DNA from: an uncultured Mollicutes bacterium
GTDB lineage: Bacteria; Bacillota_I; Bacilli_A; RF39; UBA660
Reading direction: 5' to 3'
NCBI GenBank assembly: GCA_900550145.1
Contig: URRF01000003.1
Coordinates: forward strand, 3,070-67,069
DNA: 64,000 nucleotides
Below are positions 43,204-52,451 of this stretch, in pieces. The notes beneath the pieces were generated by a model. That model ran no database searches. It saw only the letters and a list, made by a program, of their open reading frames with translations, and had not been told where the DNA came from. A program made the position numbers and the translations under genes. Numbering within the stretch: the stretch's first letter is position 1; each line of letters opens with the position of its first letter.

Positions 43204-44127
43204 TTAATTATTAAATCTATCAAATGTAATTCCTTTAATTTTTTCTTCTTTTATATCCTTTAAAATAATAGAGTAAACCTTATCATAGTCAATTTGGTTT
43301 CCTTTTGTTATACATCCTCTGTTTTTACCTATTTCATCAAGTGTAAGAACAATGTCATTGTAATTAACCTTGTTTATTTTATATCTTTCAATAAGTTTAT
43401 CTTTGTAATATGTATCTAATTTTTTTAATATGTGTATAGAAATATCACTTAAATTCAATATTTCTTCTTTTATAGCACTCATTGCACATAAATTGAGTGC
43501 TATTTCTTCATTATCTAATTTTGGCCATAAAATTCCTGGACTATCTAATAATTCTAAGTCATTATTTATTCTTATCCAATTTAGGTTTTTAGTTATACCA
43601 GGCATATTCCCAGTTTTAGCCGCTTTTTTACCAACCAATCTATTTATTAATGTGGATTTACCTACATTAGGTATTCCAATAATAAGTGCACGATGGCTTC
43701 TCTTTTTAAGCCCCTTTTCTTTTCTTTTATCATCTAATGGTTTAAGTATTTCTTTTGTCTTTATAATTATTTTATCAATATTTTTATTATTAACTAAGTC
43801 AACGGGTATAACATTATAACCTTTATTTTCATAATCTTTAATAAATTTATTTGTTTCTTCTAAATCACATAAATCGTATTTAGTCATAATTAAAATTTTG
43901 GGTTTATTCCCAATTGATTCATCAATATCCTTTATTTTTGATGAATATGGTATTCTTGAATCTATTACTTCGTAAATAATATCAATTAAATTTATATTTT
44001 CTTTAATTAATCTTTTTGTTTTTGCCATATGACCTGGATACCAGTTGATACTCGTTGATGGTAAACTTTTTGTATCTTCGTACATTTTTTTATTTTTTCT
44101 CATTTCTCTTTTTGAATGCATATCCAT
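43204..44127 (-). CDS. rbgA: Ribosome biogenesis GTPase RbgA with replaced N-terminus
   Basis: RbgA (YlqF) drives late 50S assembly. The permuted GTPase motifs are G4 MTKYDL, G1 GIPNVGKST and G3 DSPGILWP. 307 residues. Normal RbgA begins close to the (I/T)xWFPGHMAK motif; here INWYPGHMAKTKR starts at about residue 27, after an extra MDMHSKREMRKNKKMYEDTK-type leader. That leader recurs, cut at exactly the same Trp codon, at 47.3, 49.1, 50.9 and 52.4 kb. So the first 29 codons were evidently supplied by the inserted element to the right. Its start shares a base with the stop of rhuM copy 1. Confidence 0.93.
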   Translation of the reverse strand: MDMHSKREMRKNKKMYEDTKSLPSTSINWYPGHMAKTKRLIKENINLIDIIYEVIDSRIPYSSKIKDIDESIGNKPKILIMTKYDLCDLEETNKFIKDYENKGYNVIPVDLVNNKNIDKIIIKTKEILKPLDDKRKEKGLKKRSHRALIIGIPNVGKSTLINRLVGKKAAKTGNMPGITKNLNWIRINNDLELLDSPGILWPKLDNEEIALNLCAMSAIKEEILNLSDISIHILKKLDTYYKDKLIERYKINKVNYNDIVLTLDEIGKNRGCITKGNQIDYDKVYSIILKDIKEEKIKGITFDRFNN

Positions 44128-45149
44128 TATTTATCACTTCCATTCTCTATCATTCTTGTTTCATTTAAAAAATTATCAAAGTCTGATTTATATAATTTAT
44201 CTTGTTTAACTTTAAATTTATCATACTCTTTATAAGCTAATTCTTTTGCTACACTTGCCGATATTTTCCCTGCACTGTGTAATATTTCTTTATCATTAAA
44301 TTGCAAAAATGCATTCAATTTTTCTACCCAATCTTTCATAGTCATAGCATTATGATTTTCTGCTTGCAATTCTGCATAATCTAAATACATTGTTACTATT
44401 CTATTCAAATCTTTTAATTCCTTTTCATTTAAATAGTTTTTTGCAATGTCCACGTCATATTTATAGATCGGTCCATCAGGAGAATTTTTCCAATTGGTTA
44501 GTCCCATATTTTCTTTTTCTGAATCAACTCTGTTATATATTATTTCAGCTGCAGTATTACCAGTTATTGCATAATGTAATTTATTTTGAACTGTTTTAAA
44601 AAATTCTTTTGTTATTTCTGAATCTTTATCATAATCAACACTACAAGAAGAATATATATCTGTTATTTTTTGGTAAAATCTTCTCTCGCTTGAACGAATG
44701 TTTCTAATTCTTTCAAGTGTTTCTTCAAAATAATCCTCGCCAAATATGTAATTAGGATTTTTTAATCTTTCATCATCCATAACTACACCTTTTATCATAT
44801 ATTCTTTTAATATTTTAGTAGCCCAAATTCTAAAGTTGGTTGCTTTTTTTGAATTTACTCTATATCCAACTGCAATAATCATATCAAGGTTATATATCTT
44901 TACAGGTTTTTTAGAATTATCAACGTCGGTTTTTCCGACGGTATTATTTTCATCAAGTTCACCACTATTTAATATATTATTAATATGTTCTGTTATTGTG
45001 CTTCTTCCTACACCAAACAATTCTGCAATTAAATTTTGAGTAAGCCATATGTCATTTTTTATTAACATTACACTAACCTTAATATCATTGTTTGAATCTC
45101 TATATATTAAAAAGTCATGATTAGTTATTTGTAAGTTTTTATTGTCCAT
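44127..45149 (-). CDS. RhuM-family (virulence RhuM) protein, copy 1
   Basis: 340 residues. N-terminal winged-helix-like part (MLIKNDIWLTQNLIAELFGV, then GRSTITEHINNIL), the central signature YNLDMIIAVGYRVNSKKATNFRIWAT, and a C-terminal helical part (YAELQAENHNAMTMKDWVEK). RhuM genes are common on mobile islands; their biochemistry is not settled. AAAGGAGAA precedes the ATG. Its stop codon shares its last base with the present rbgA start, so this gene is the last cargo of the newest element. A 90-bp near-copy of its 5' end is at 52.9 kb. Confidence 0.85.
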   Translation of the reverse strand: MDNKNLQITNHDFLIYRDSNNDIKVSVMLIKNDIWLTQNLIAELFGVGRSTITEHINNILNSGELDENNTVGKTDVDNSKKPVKIYNLDMIIAVGYRVNSKKATNFRIWATKILKEYMIKGVVMDDERLKNPNYIFGEDYFEETLERIRNIRSSERRFYQKITDIYSSCSVDYDKDSEITKEFFKTVQNKLHYAITGNTAAEIIYNRVDSEKENMGLTNWKNSPDGPIYKYDVDIAKNYLNEKELKDLNRIVTMYLDYAELQAENHNAMTMKDWVEKLNAFLQFNDKEILHSAGKISASVAKELAYKEYDKFKVKQDKLYKSDFDNFLNETRMIENGSDK

Positions 45150-45176
45150 TTTTTATTCTCCTTTCTTTTAAATTTT

Positions 45177-46370
45177 TTATTTAATATCAATTTTAACATT
45201 TTTATTCTTATCAATATAAATACATTTTACTTTATTTTCTAATTCTAATCTAGTAATATTAGATAAATTTAATTTTTCATTTATAATTTCAATTAGCTTA
45301 TTTTCACTAATAGATTCATTATTTTCACAAGTTTTATTTCTATAGTAGTTAGAGCAATAGTAATAAACTCTTTCTTTTGAAGTTCGTTTTATCATATTAC
45401 CGCCACAACATTTGCACTTTAAAAAGCCAGATAAAATACCTATACTTCCATCTTTATTTACTTTAGCTTGTCTATTTAAAATATCTTGCACTTTATCAAA
45501 TTTTTCTTTACTTATAATTGCTTCGTGATGATTAGGAGTTATAATCCAATTTTCCTTTTCTAATTGAATTTGTTTGTTAACTCTATAATTTAATTTTCTT
45601 CTCTTGCCCTGGAGTAATGTTCCTGTATAATTTTCGTTTTTCAATATTGTATTTACCATTTCAGGATTCCATTTTTTCATAACTGATACATCTTTATTCT
45701 TATCAATATTTAAATACTCGCTTGGAGTTAATATATCATTATCATTTAAAAAGTCAGTAACTTGTCTTCTACTTTTGCCATCAAGTATCATATCAAATAT
45801 TTTTCTAATTATATGTGATACATTTTTATCAATTAAAAATTTATGCTTATCTTTTGGATTTTTTATATATCCATAAGGAGCTAATTTTCCAACAAATTCA
45901 CCATTTTGTTTCTTCACAATTAGAGAACTTCTTACTTTTTTTGATATGTCTTTTGCGTACATATCATTAAATAAATTCTTCAATGCTAAATAATCATCAC
46001 TATAATAATCCGATGAATCAATTTCATAATTTTCATCTACCGAAATTACAGATACTCCCATAGCAGGAAATACTACTTCTACAAAATTACCAGTTTCAAT
46101 ATAATTTCTACCAAGTCTTGATAAATCTTTTATAAGTATTACATCTATTTTCTTATTTTTTATATCTTCTAACATTCTTTGAAATTCTGGTCTATCAAAA
46201 TTAGTACCCGAATAACCATCATCTATATAATAATCAATTAATTTATATTCTCTATGTTCTTTTAAATAATTATCTATAATTAATTTTTGATTAGTTATGC
46301 TATTTGATTCTTTTTCATTACTATATTCTTCTTTTGATAAACGAAGATACGCTGCTACCTTATATGTCAT
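45177..46370 (-). CDS. Serine recombinase (large resolvase/integrase type)
   Basis: 397 residues. Resolvase domain first: YLRLSKEE with the nucleophilic serine at residue 12, IDDGYSGTNFDRPEFQRML, and VILIKDLSRLGRNYIETG with the catalytic arginines. The recombinase domain (about 165-270; KLAPYGYIKNP, RKIFDMILDGKSRRQ) is followed by a zinc ribbon (LKCKCCGGNM and YYCSNYYRNKTC). It is shorter than typical 450-550-residue large serine recombinases, lacking a long C-terminal coiled coil. Likely the enzyme that inserted this element into rbgA. No good ribosome binding site is seen beyond AGAAAG. Confidence 0.92.
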   Translation of the reverse strand: MTYKVAAYLRLSKEEYSNEKESNSITNQKLIIDNYLKEHREYKLIDYYIDDGYSGTNFDRPEFQRMLEDIKNKKIDVILIKDLSRLGRNYIETGNFVEVVFPAMGVSVISVDENYEIDSSDYYSDDYLALKNLFNDMYAKDISKKVRSSLIVKKQNGEFVGKLAPYGYIKNPKDKHKFLIDKNVSHIIRKIFDMILDGKSRRQVTDFLNDNDILTPSEYLNIDKNKDVSVMKKWNPEMVNTILKNENYTGTLLQGKRRKLNYRVNKQIQLEKENWIITPNHHEAIISKEKFDKVQDILNRQAKVNKDGSIGILSGFLKCKCCGGNMIKRTSKERVYYYCSNYYRNKTCENNESISENKLIEIINEKLNLSNITRLELENKVKCIYIDKNKNVKIDIK

Positions 46371-46387
46371 CTTAATATTACAACTTT

Positions 46388-47074
46388 CTATAAAATTTCA
46401 CAAAGAAGATTTTGTTCTTCTTTTTTTATTTCATTTTCAATTATCCATTTTATATCTTCTATTGATTTATCAATATTAAATATGCCATTACCTACTGGAT
46501 AATAAACAGGATAAACTTTATATTTGTTTTTATTAATTTCTATTTTGTGGCATTTTTTTCTATTTTCAGATACAGATATCTTTTTGTTTAAAATAATAGA
46601 ACTAACTTGGTTTCCAAAAGTAATAATTATTTTTGGTTTAATTATGTTTATTTCTTTGAATAATAAATCAAGATATTTTTTCAACACTTCATCAGGCAAC
46701 GGTTTTGCATCTATTTGTGTACATTTACCTAAATTAGTAATGAACAATTTATTTTTTTCAATTTCTTCGTAAACATAGTTGCAAAACTCATAATCCCATT
46801 CTTTTGGTTTCTTTTCTTGAATTTTGTTAAATGTTTCTTCACTTAATAAATCAACTTTATAGAACAACTTCCATATGTTTTTAGTTCCTAACCATGGCGA
46901 CTTTCTACCTTTCCAAGATTTATCACTAGCAATATTTTTTCCTGTAGGATTCATAAAAACAAAACATATATCAGGATTTTTTTCACATCCACCATTATAT
47001 ATAGAATCTAATTCCTTAGCACCATATTTAACTTGTAATTCATCATAATCTTTTCTTAAATCTTCTATCTTCAA
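46388..47074 (-). CDS. Uracil-DNA glycosylase superfamily protein
   Basis: 228 residues from a TTG with AAGGTGAATATT upstream; the frame is open further but has no other site. FVFMNPTGKNIASDKSWKGR resembles the active-site GxxP region of family 4/MUG-type UDGs. IITFGNQVSSIIL and VYPVYYPVGNGIFN match the later strand and His/Asn loop positions. The usual cysteine cluster of family 4 is not obvious. It could be a DNA repair enzyme or a nuclease-like defence protein; cargo of the newest element. Confidence 0.65.
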   Translation of the reverse strand: MKIEDLRKDYDELQVKYGAKELDSIYNGGCEKNPDICFVFMNPTGKNIASDKSWKGRKSPWLGTKNIWKLFYKVDLLSEETFNKIQEKKPKEWDYEFCNYVYEEIEKNKLFITNLGKCTQIDAKPLPDEVLKKYLDLLFKEINIIKPKIIITFGNQVSSIILNKKISVSENRKKCHKIEINKNKYKVYPVYYPVGNGIFNIDKSIEDIKWIIENEIKKEEQNLLCEIL

Positions 47075-47100
47075 AATATTCACCTTCTTATAAAAAAGTT

Positions 47101-47318
47101 TCTTTAAGTAGTTCTTACCCAATTTTTCTTATAATTTTTATTAATTTTTTATTAAAAATTGTAAAAAGAAATTTAATTAAAAGCCTTATAAAATAAGAGT
47201 TTTAATTAGAGTTTATATAAGTCGTTCTTTACCAGTTGATACTCGTTGATGGTAAACTTTTTGTATCCGCGTTCATTTTTTTATTTTTTCTCATTTCTCT
47301 TTTTTGATACATATCCAT
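47101..47318 (-). repeat. rbgA 5'-end footprint B with paired junction sites
   Basis: 47229-47318 reads as a 29-codon frame, MDMYQKREMRKNKKMNADTK then SLPSTSINW, ending in TAA. It matches the first 29 codons of rbgA at 25 positions and has the same upstream GAAAGTGATAAATA site. The break after Trp is followed by a junction sequence (minus strand ACGACTTATATAAAC). A related junction sequence with TGGGTA lies about 110 bp further at 47101-47125. Confidence 0.85.
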
Positions 47319-47338
47319 TATTTATCACTTTCTTTTAA

Positions 47339-47971
47339 TTATTTCATAAACTTATTTCCATAACTTTTATCAATAAAATTAACATACTCATCTTTATATT
47401 TTTCAAGCGATTCGTCTACATTAATCCAATATACACTTGTTAGTATTCCATCATATGGATCAATTTCAGTTCTTTCTAGCTTTCCGCCTAACGCTTCCAT
47501 GGTTTTACTTGAACCTAAATTTTCCACGTCACAATCTAACATCACTTTATCCAGTCCAATCTTTTTTGCTTCAATCAATCCAAGATATAAATTTATCTTA
47601 TTATATCCTCTTCTTCTTTCAGTAGGTCTTATTCCATAACCAATATTTCCACCAAATTGTTTCATTTCTTCTGTCAAATTCCACCTAACGTTGATTGTAC
47701 CCACAATTTTGTTATCATTTTTTCTAATAAGTAAAAAAGTCTTTCCCTGGCATCTTCCATTTTTTTCTGCATATTCTCTGTTTTCCATATTCAAACATCT
47801 TTCTAAAGCCTGTTCAAAAGTATATCCTTCTAATATTTTATCCAACGATCCAGTTCCATTAATGTCTGATTTATATTCTACAAATTCATTTATATAATTT
47901 ATTATTTCTTTCTTACGTTCTAAAGATGGCGTTTCTAAATAAAATATTTCCATTAAATTATTATTATTCAT
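47339..47971 (-). CDS. GNAT acetyltransferase (RimJ/RimL-like), cargo of layer 2
   Basis: 210 residues. Acetyl-CoA-binding signature IGYGIRPTERRRGYNKINL, preceded by TFLLIRKNDNKIVGTINVR and followed by MLDCDVENLGSSKTMEALGG. These are the beta4/P-loop and the ribosomal-protein-acetyltransferase-like end. Strong AAAGGAGGTATTT site. Substrate unknown. It ends 20 bp before the footprint B start. Confidence 0.85.
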   Translation of the reverse strand: MNNNNLMEIFYLETPSLERKKEIINYINEFVEYKSDINGTGSLDKILEGYTFEQALERCLNMENREYAEKNGRCQGKTFLLIRKNDNKIVGTINVRWNLTEEMKQFGGNIGYGIRPTERRRGYNKINLYLGLIEAKKIGLDKVMLDCDVENLGSSKTMEALGGKLERTEIDPYDGILTSVYWINVDESLEKYKDEYVNFIDKSYGNKFMK

Positions 47972-48019
47972 AATAAATACCTCCTTTTATTTTTTACAAT
48001 AATTGCATTTAAAAATTTT

Positions 48020-48861
48020 TCATTTCATTTTTTCTAGTTTCTTTTTATCTTTATTTTCTATTTGTTTCTTTTGTCTTTCAAGTTCTTTCAAACTCTTTTT
48101 AGGTGTTGGTATTTCTTCAGGCATCATTCCACCAATATCTGCAATTGCTTTCCTAACTTTTTTACCTACCTCATAATGTACATCTTTTGCTTCTTTCTCA
48201 CCTTGTACATTGTCTTTTAAAAGTTTTTGTTTTGTTTGATTTATTCTAAATAAATTAGCAACTAATTCATCTTCATTCATATTATCTAAAATATCTTCTC
48301 TATAGCGTAATTTTTTTCTTTTAAAAATATCATCAACTGTTTCAACATTATATAAACCTTTATACCCTGCATTATGAAACTCAGCCATATTTTTAACACC
48401 TGCTGCAGAGGCAACTCTTTGCAAAGTATAATTACCTTGCTTTGATAAAATCTTTTTTCGTCATCTGATAATGAATCATATTCCTGTTCTGTTATTTCTT
48501 GTTTTCTTGTTTGTATAGCAAAATAGGTTTGTCCTAAGGCAACAACTTCTTTGCTTGGTTCTGCATTTTGCACTATCAAATAACATATATATCTTGAAAG
48601 TTTATAATCTTTAATAATCTCTTCTTTTCCTTTACCAGTTTTTATTGGCTTGTTGAAATCAACAAGCCAATCTTCTTCGCTTGAAACGCTATTATTTACT
48701 GATAAAACTGCTTTTTCTATTACTTTTTGAAAATTTCTCCAATCCTTGTATTCCAATACTTTTTGTAATTCACGTGCATACCAATATTCATTTTCATAAT
48801 CATCTATATGTTTAATATTCTCAAAAATATTGTTAGTATATCTATCTCCAATTTTCTTCAT
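48020..48861 (-). pseudogene. dinD: Frameshifted dinD (DNA-damage-inducible protein D)
   Basis: The first frame (from 48861; IFENIKHIDDYENEYWYARE, LSRYICYLIVQNAEPSKEV, GQTYFAIQTRKQE) and the second frame (to 48020; GYKGLYNVETVDDIFKRK, VHYEVGKKVRKAI, GGMMPEEIPTPKKSLKEL) are the two halves of DinD. They are joined by a single-base frameshift near 48435-48450, where the reading frame passes from DDEKRF into KQGNYTLQR. The rest is intact. The shift could be a recent mutation or a sequencing error in an A-rich stretch. Confidence 0.85.
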
Positions 48862-48895
48862 TATTACCTCTTATTTATTGATTCATACAAAAATT

Positions 48896-49116
48896 TTCCA
48901 TAAGTCGTTATTACCTCTATTTTATTTAAAATAATTATCATTTTTCAGTTATAAAATGCAAAAAGAAATAAAATTGAAATTCTTTATTTATAAGCCTTCA
49001 TGGGAAGTTTTCCATAATTCGGTTTATACCACGAAATGGAAACTTTTGAAAAACTTTCTTGATTGTCATTATTTTTCTTTTCTTGTCTCATTTTTCTCTT
49101 TTGATACATATCCATT
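48896..49116 (-). repeat. rbgA 5'-end footprint C with paired junction sites
   Basis: 48985-49116 is a 43-codon frame: MDMYQKRKMRQEKKNNDNQE then SFSKVSISW, 29 codons to the Trp, followed by 14 codons of junction sequence (YKPNYGKLPMKAYK). The first 29 codons align with rbgA but are more diverged than in footprint B, so this is an older or different donor. The junction motif CATAANTCG is present at about 49013 and again at about 48897, 116 bp apart. Confidence 0.8.
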
Positions 49117-49120
49117 TTAA

Positions 49121-49627
49121 TCACTTCCTTTTTAATTTTTTACCATAATATTCAACATCAATTTCTGTTCCATCTGGATATACTTCTTTAGAATTTTTAA
49201 TATGTTCTACAAATCCATAATGTTTATATATCTCTTTGTTTCTTATTTCTTCTAGTTCTACTCCTAATGTTAATACAGTATAACCTTTATTTTTTAAATC
49301 TTCTTCCATAAATTTATACAATATAGAAAAATATCCTTTTCCTTTGTATTCTTTGTTAGTTCTAAAAGCAGTCAAGTATGCAGTTGTATTATCTACTAAT
49401 TTATTACTATTTTGAACAATATCACTAGTTAATACAGCAGTGGCCTCACATATTATTTGGTCATTAATTATTCCATAGTAAGGAATAATTTTACCATTTT
49501 TATAATTTTTAATGTTTTGTTCTTTCCAAATAATCCAATTTCCTTTTTTGGTTGCCACCGATATTTCATAATCCCATTTTTTATTCATTTCTTCAATAGT
49601 AGCAATTTTACATATATAGTTTTTCAT
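49121..49627 (-). CDS. GNAT acetyltransferase, cargo of layer 3
   Basis: 168 residues. AYLTAFRTNKEYKGKGYFSIL gives the acetyl-CoA motif (K-G-K-G-Y) and GYTVLTLGVELEEIRNKEIY the following strand. GGGAGGTAAAAGTG before the ATG. Stops 4 bp before the footprint C start. Not closely similar to the other GNAT protein here. Confidence 0.82.
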   Translation of the reverse strand: MKNYICKIATIEEMNKKWDYEISVATKKGNWIIWKEQNIKNYKNGKIIPYYGIINDQIICEATAVLTSDIVQNSNKLVDNTTAYLTAFRTNKEYKGKGYFSILYKFMEEDLKNKGYTVLTLGVELEEIRNKEIYKHYGFVEHIKNSKEVYPDGTEIDVEYYGKKLKRK

Positions 49628-49661
49628 CACTTTTACCTCCCTGCACTATCAAATGGATTCA

Positions 49662-50666
49662 TCATTTTTTCTCTTTATTTTCACTTAAATATTTATTATA
49701 AAATTCATCCATTGAAGAAATGTATTTTTGATCTTGTATAACTCTAAATTTTTCATATTCTTTTTCTGCTTTTTCTACTGCTTCTTTATGAGATATACTG
49801 CCACTATTATTTAATACTTCTTTTCTTCTAAACTTTAATAAATCATCAGTTGCATTTATCCAATCCTTCATTGTCATAACATGTCTTTGTTTTGCTTCAT
49901 CTTCAGCAAATACTAAAAACATATTTGTTAAATCTTTTAAATTATTCATTTCTTCTTCGTTTAAATAATTTTTTGCAATAACTACATCATATTTATATAT
50001 TAAACCATCAGGAGAATTTTTCCAATTAGTTAGTCCCATATGTTCTTTATCTGAGTTTGCTCTACTATATATTAATTCGGCAGCAGTATGTCCACTTATA
50101 GCATAATGCAACTTATTTTGAACTATTTTAAAGAAAGTATAAGCTTCTTCTGACTTAGGATTGTAATCCGTTGCTGTTGCAATAAATAAATCAGTGATTT
50201 TTTGGTATGCCATTCTTTCACTTACTCTGATTGTTTTGATTCGTTCTAATAATTCATCAAAATATTTTGCATCATATTTATTTCCATTTATAAAACGTTC
50301 ATCATTTAATACAAATCCTTTAATCATATATTCTTTTAAAACTTTTGTTGCCCATATTCTAAATTCAGTCGCTTTTTTAGAATTAATTCTATATCCCACA
50401 GCAATTATAGCATCAAGGCTATAAACTTCAGTATTATAATTTTTTTCGTCAGGTGCAGTTATTTCCATTTTGGAAACAACTGAATTTTTATCTAATTCGT
50501 TTTCTGCAAATATATTTTTTAAATGTTTTGATATTGCTGGTACACCAACATTGAAAACTTTCGACATACCTTTTTGTGATAGCCATAAAGTTTCATCTTT
50601 ATAAATAGCATCTACTATAATGTTACCTTCACTATTTTTATATATAATTAGTTTATTATCTTCCAT
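49662..50666 (-). CDS. RhuM-family protein, copy 2
   Basis: 334 residues from the ATG of MEDNKLIIYKNSEG, preceded by GGAGAG; the open frame extends 12 codons upstream into junction-site sequence. YKDETLWLSQKGMSKVFNVG, then PAISKHLKNIF, YSLDAIIAVGYRINSKKATE and the C-terminal MTMKDWINATDDLLKF match copies 1 and 3. Similar to copy 1 at moderate level, so not a recent duplicate. Confidence 0.85.
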   Translation of the reverse strand: MEDNKLIIYKNSEGNIIVDAIYKDETLWLSQKGMSKVFNVGVPAISKHLKNIFAENELDKNSVVSKMEITAPDEKNYNTEVYSLDAIIAVGYRINSKKATEFRIWATKVLKEYMIKGFVLNDERFINGNKYDAKYFDELLERIKTIRVSERMAYQKITDLFIATATDYNPKSEEAYTFFKIVQNKLHYAISGHTAAELIYSRANSDKEHMGLTNWKNSPDGLIYKYDVVIAKNYLNEEEMNNLKDLTNMFLVFAEDEAKQRHVMTMKDWINATDDLLKFRRKEVLNNSGSISHKEAVEKAEKEYEKFRVIQDQKYISSMDEFYNKYLSENKEKK

Positions 50667-50689
50667 CAATACTCTCCTTTCCTTTAGTT

Positions 50690-50866
50690 TTTCATAAGTC
50701 ATACAACTATCAATTTAAGTTAAAATTTTATTAAAAAATGTCCCAAAATGTAAAAAGCATTTAGTAAAAATTTCTTTTATTTTCAAGTATTCAAGTGTAT
50801 TTTTTCATAATTCTCCACTTACCAATTGATACTCGTAGATGGTAAACTTTTTTCTTTTTTATCCAT
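50690..50866 (-). repeat. rbgA 5'-end footprint D with paired junction sites
   Basis: 50819-50866 encodes MDKKEKSLPSTSINW and then TAA: an rbgA start with an internal deletion, ending at the same Trp. Start site GGAAGTGAAAATA matches the other footprints. Junction motif CATAANTC occurs at 50806 and again at 50693, about 113 bp apart. Confidence 0.8.
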
Positions 50867-50912
50867 TATTTTCACTTCCTTTTTTAGAGAACCTTTTTTA
50901 CACTTTTTACAA

Positions 50913-51320
50913 CTATTTTTTATAATAATTTAGTTCTTCTAATTCTTTTATATTTTCTTTAACCCATGGGTTACCTGCAACCATTTTATTTATTTTTAAT
51001 GATACCTTCATTTCATTAGTTGTAATATTCATAGTATTCTCAAGTAAAATACCTTTTTTCATTTCAAATTTTGTAATATTTTTCCATTCTATTAAACAAC
51101 AATCTAATATATTCCAGTTGCCTTCTACTGGAAAAACATGAATTCCTTTTTCATCAAAACCAAATAAGTATGATGTTGCTCTTTCTGATGCAATTACGAT
51201 TACTGGTCCAGCCGGTAAAATCCATTTTACTTTATATGTACTATGTCCCGGTACAATATTATTTTTATAACTAAAATTCCTTTTATTTAATTCTGCTTTT
51301 ACTTTTTCTAAATTAAGCAT
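50913..51320 (-). CDS. Unknown 135-residue protein, cargo of layer 4
   Basis: A soluble, mostly beta protein (VKWILPAGPVIVIASERATS, LIEWKNITKFEMKKGILLE) ending in a helix (NPWVKENIKELEELN). The pattern of strands plus one C-terminal helix suggests a PH-like fold, but this is a guess. Poor ribosome binding site (GGAAGATTAG). Last cargo gene before footprint D. Confidence 0.5.
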   Translation of the reverse strand: MLNLEKVKAELNKRNFSYKNNIVPGHSTYKVKWILPAGPVIVIASERATSYLFGFDEKGIHVFPVEGNWNILDCCLIEWKNITKFEMKKGILLENTMNITTNEMKVSLKINKMVAGNPWVKENIKELEELNYYKK

Positions 51321-51344
51321 ATTTCTAATCTTCCTTTCATTTCA

Positions 51345-52361
51345 TTATTTATTTGTTTCTTCTATTAATAAATCAAAATCTGATTTATATAATTTATCTT
51401 GTTTAACTCTATATTTTTCAAATTCTGTTAATGCTTTATCACAAGCTATTTCATGTGAGATTTTTCCAGCATCTTTTAATATATCCCTATCATCTGCAAG
51501 CAAAAACTTATCTATTCTAGATGACCAGTCTTCCATCGTCATTGGAATATGTCTTCTCGCCCTATTTTCAGCAATTTCTAAAAATGCACTAACAATTCCT
51601 TCTAAATCTCTTAACTCTTCTTTATTTAAATAATTCTTAGCAATTATTACATCTGATTCCATAATTTTACCATTAGGACTATTTTTCCATGAAGTCAAAC
51701 CCATATGTTCTTTTTCTGAATTAACCCTATTATATATAAGTTCTGCTGCCGTTTGTTTTGATACAGCAAAGTGCATTTTATTTTGAACCCTTTTAAAGAA
51801 ATTGATTGATATAGGAGATTTAGGATCATAATCTATACTTGTAGCATAAATGTCAGTTACTTTTTGATAAAATCTTCTTTCAGATAATCTAATTTCTCGG
51901 ATTTCTTCTAATAACTTTTCAAAATAATCTTTATCAATAAATGAACCATTTTTCATTCTTTCTTTATCTAATACATATCCTTGAATTGTAAATGTTTTAA
52001 GTATATTTGTTGCCCATCTTCTAAATTGTGTCGCTCTTAATGAATTTACTCTATATCCAACTGATATTATTGCATCTAAATTGTAAAATTCAACATTTCT
52101 CTTAACACTTCTGTGTCCCTCTTTTTGAACTAATTCCATTTTGGAATAAGTTGAATCTTTATCTAACTCCTTTTCATTATAGATATTAATTAAATGCTTT
52201 GCTATGGCCGGTTGTTCTACATTAAATAATTCCGACATAGCTTTTTGAGTCATCCATAAAGTTTCATTTTCATATCTTACTTGTATGCCTTTGTCTTTTT
52301 CTTGAAGTTTGAATGTTATAAATTCTTCAGTGCTACTTCTTACAATTAAATCTTTTGTCAA
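51345..52361 (-). CDS. RhuM-family protein, copy 3
   Basis: 338 residues from a TTG that is correctly spaced from AGGAGATGATAAAA; an ATG inside that site is too close. The N-terminus has VRYENETLWMTQKAMSELFN; the centre is YNLDAIISVGYRVNSLRATQ; the C-terminus MTMEDWSSRIDKFLLADDRD. The RhuM pattern is complete. Directly follows junction E. Confidence 0.85.
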   Translation of the reverse strand: MTKDLIVRSSTEEFITFKLQEKDKGIQVRYENETLWMTQKAMSELFNVEQPAIAKHLINIYNEKELDKDSTYSKMELVQKEGHRSVKRNVEFYNLDAIISVGYRVNSLRATQFRRWATNILKTFTIQGYVLDKERMKNGSFIDKDYFEKLLEEIREIRLSERRFYQKVTDIYATSIDYDPKSPISINFFKRVQNKMHFAVSKQTAAELIYNRVNSEKEHMGLTSWKNSPNGKIMESDVIIAKNYLNKEELRDLEGIVSAFLEIAENRARRHIPMTMEDWSSRIDKFLLADDRDILKDAGKISHEIACDKALTEFEKYRVKQDKLYKSDFDLLIEETNK

Positions 52362-52379
52362 TTTTATCATCTCCTATAT

Positions 52380-52451
52380 CTAAAATCTTAGTTTTTCATG
52401 AGTTAGTATATCCCAATTTATATTGGTTTTATTTATATTTTTATTATCCAT
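52380..52451 (-). repeat. rbgA 5'-end footprint E
   Basis: Reads MDNKNINKTNINW then DILTHEKLRF and stop. It is the most diverged footprint but keeps the MD start, the Asn-Trp end and a CATGAG junction motif. Here the base triplet after Trp is GAT, not TA. The frame starts inside the end of the next cargo gene, as rbgA does in rhuM copy 1. Confidence 0.6.

Noticed and set aside
47101..52451. Integron-like cassette array
   Set aside because: No tyrosine integron integrase or attC-type paired stem is present; the recombinase is a serine enzyme and the repeats encode the start of rbgA.
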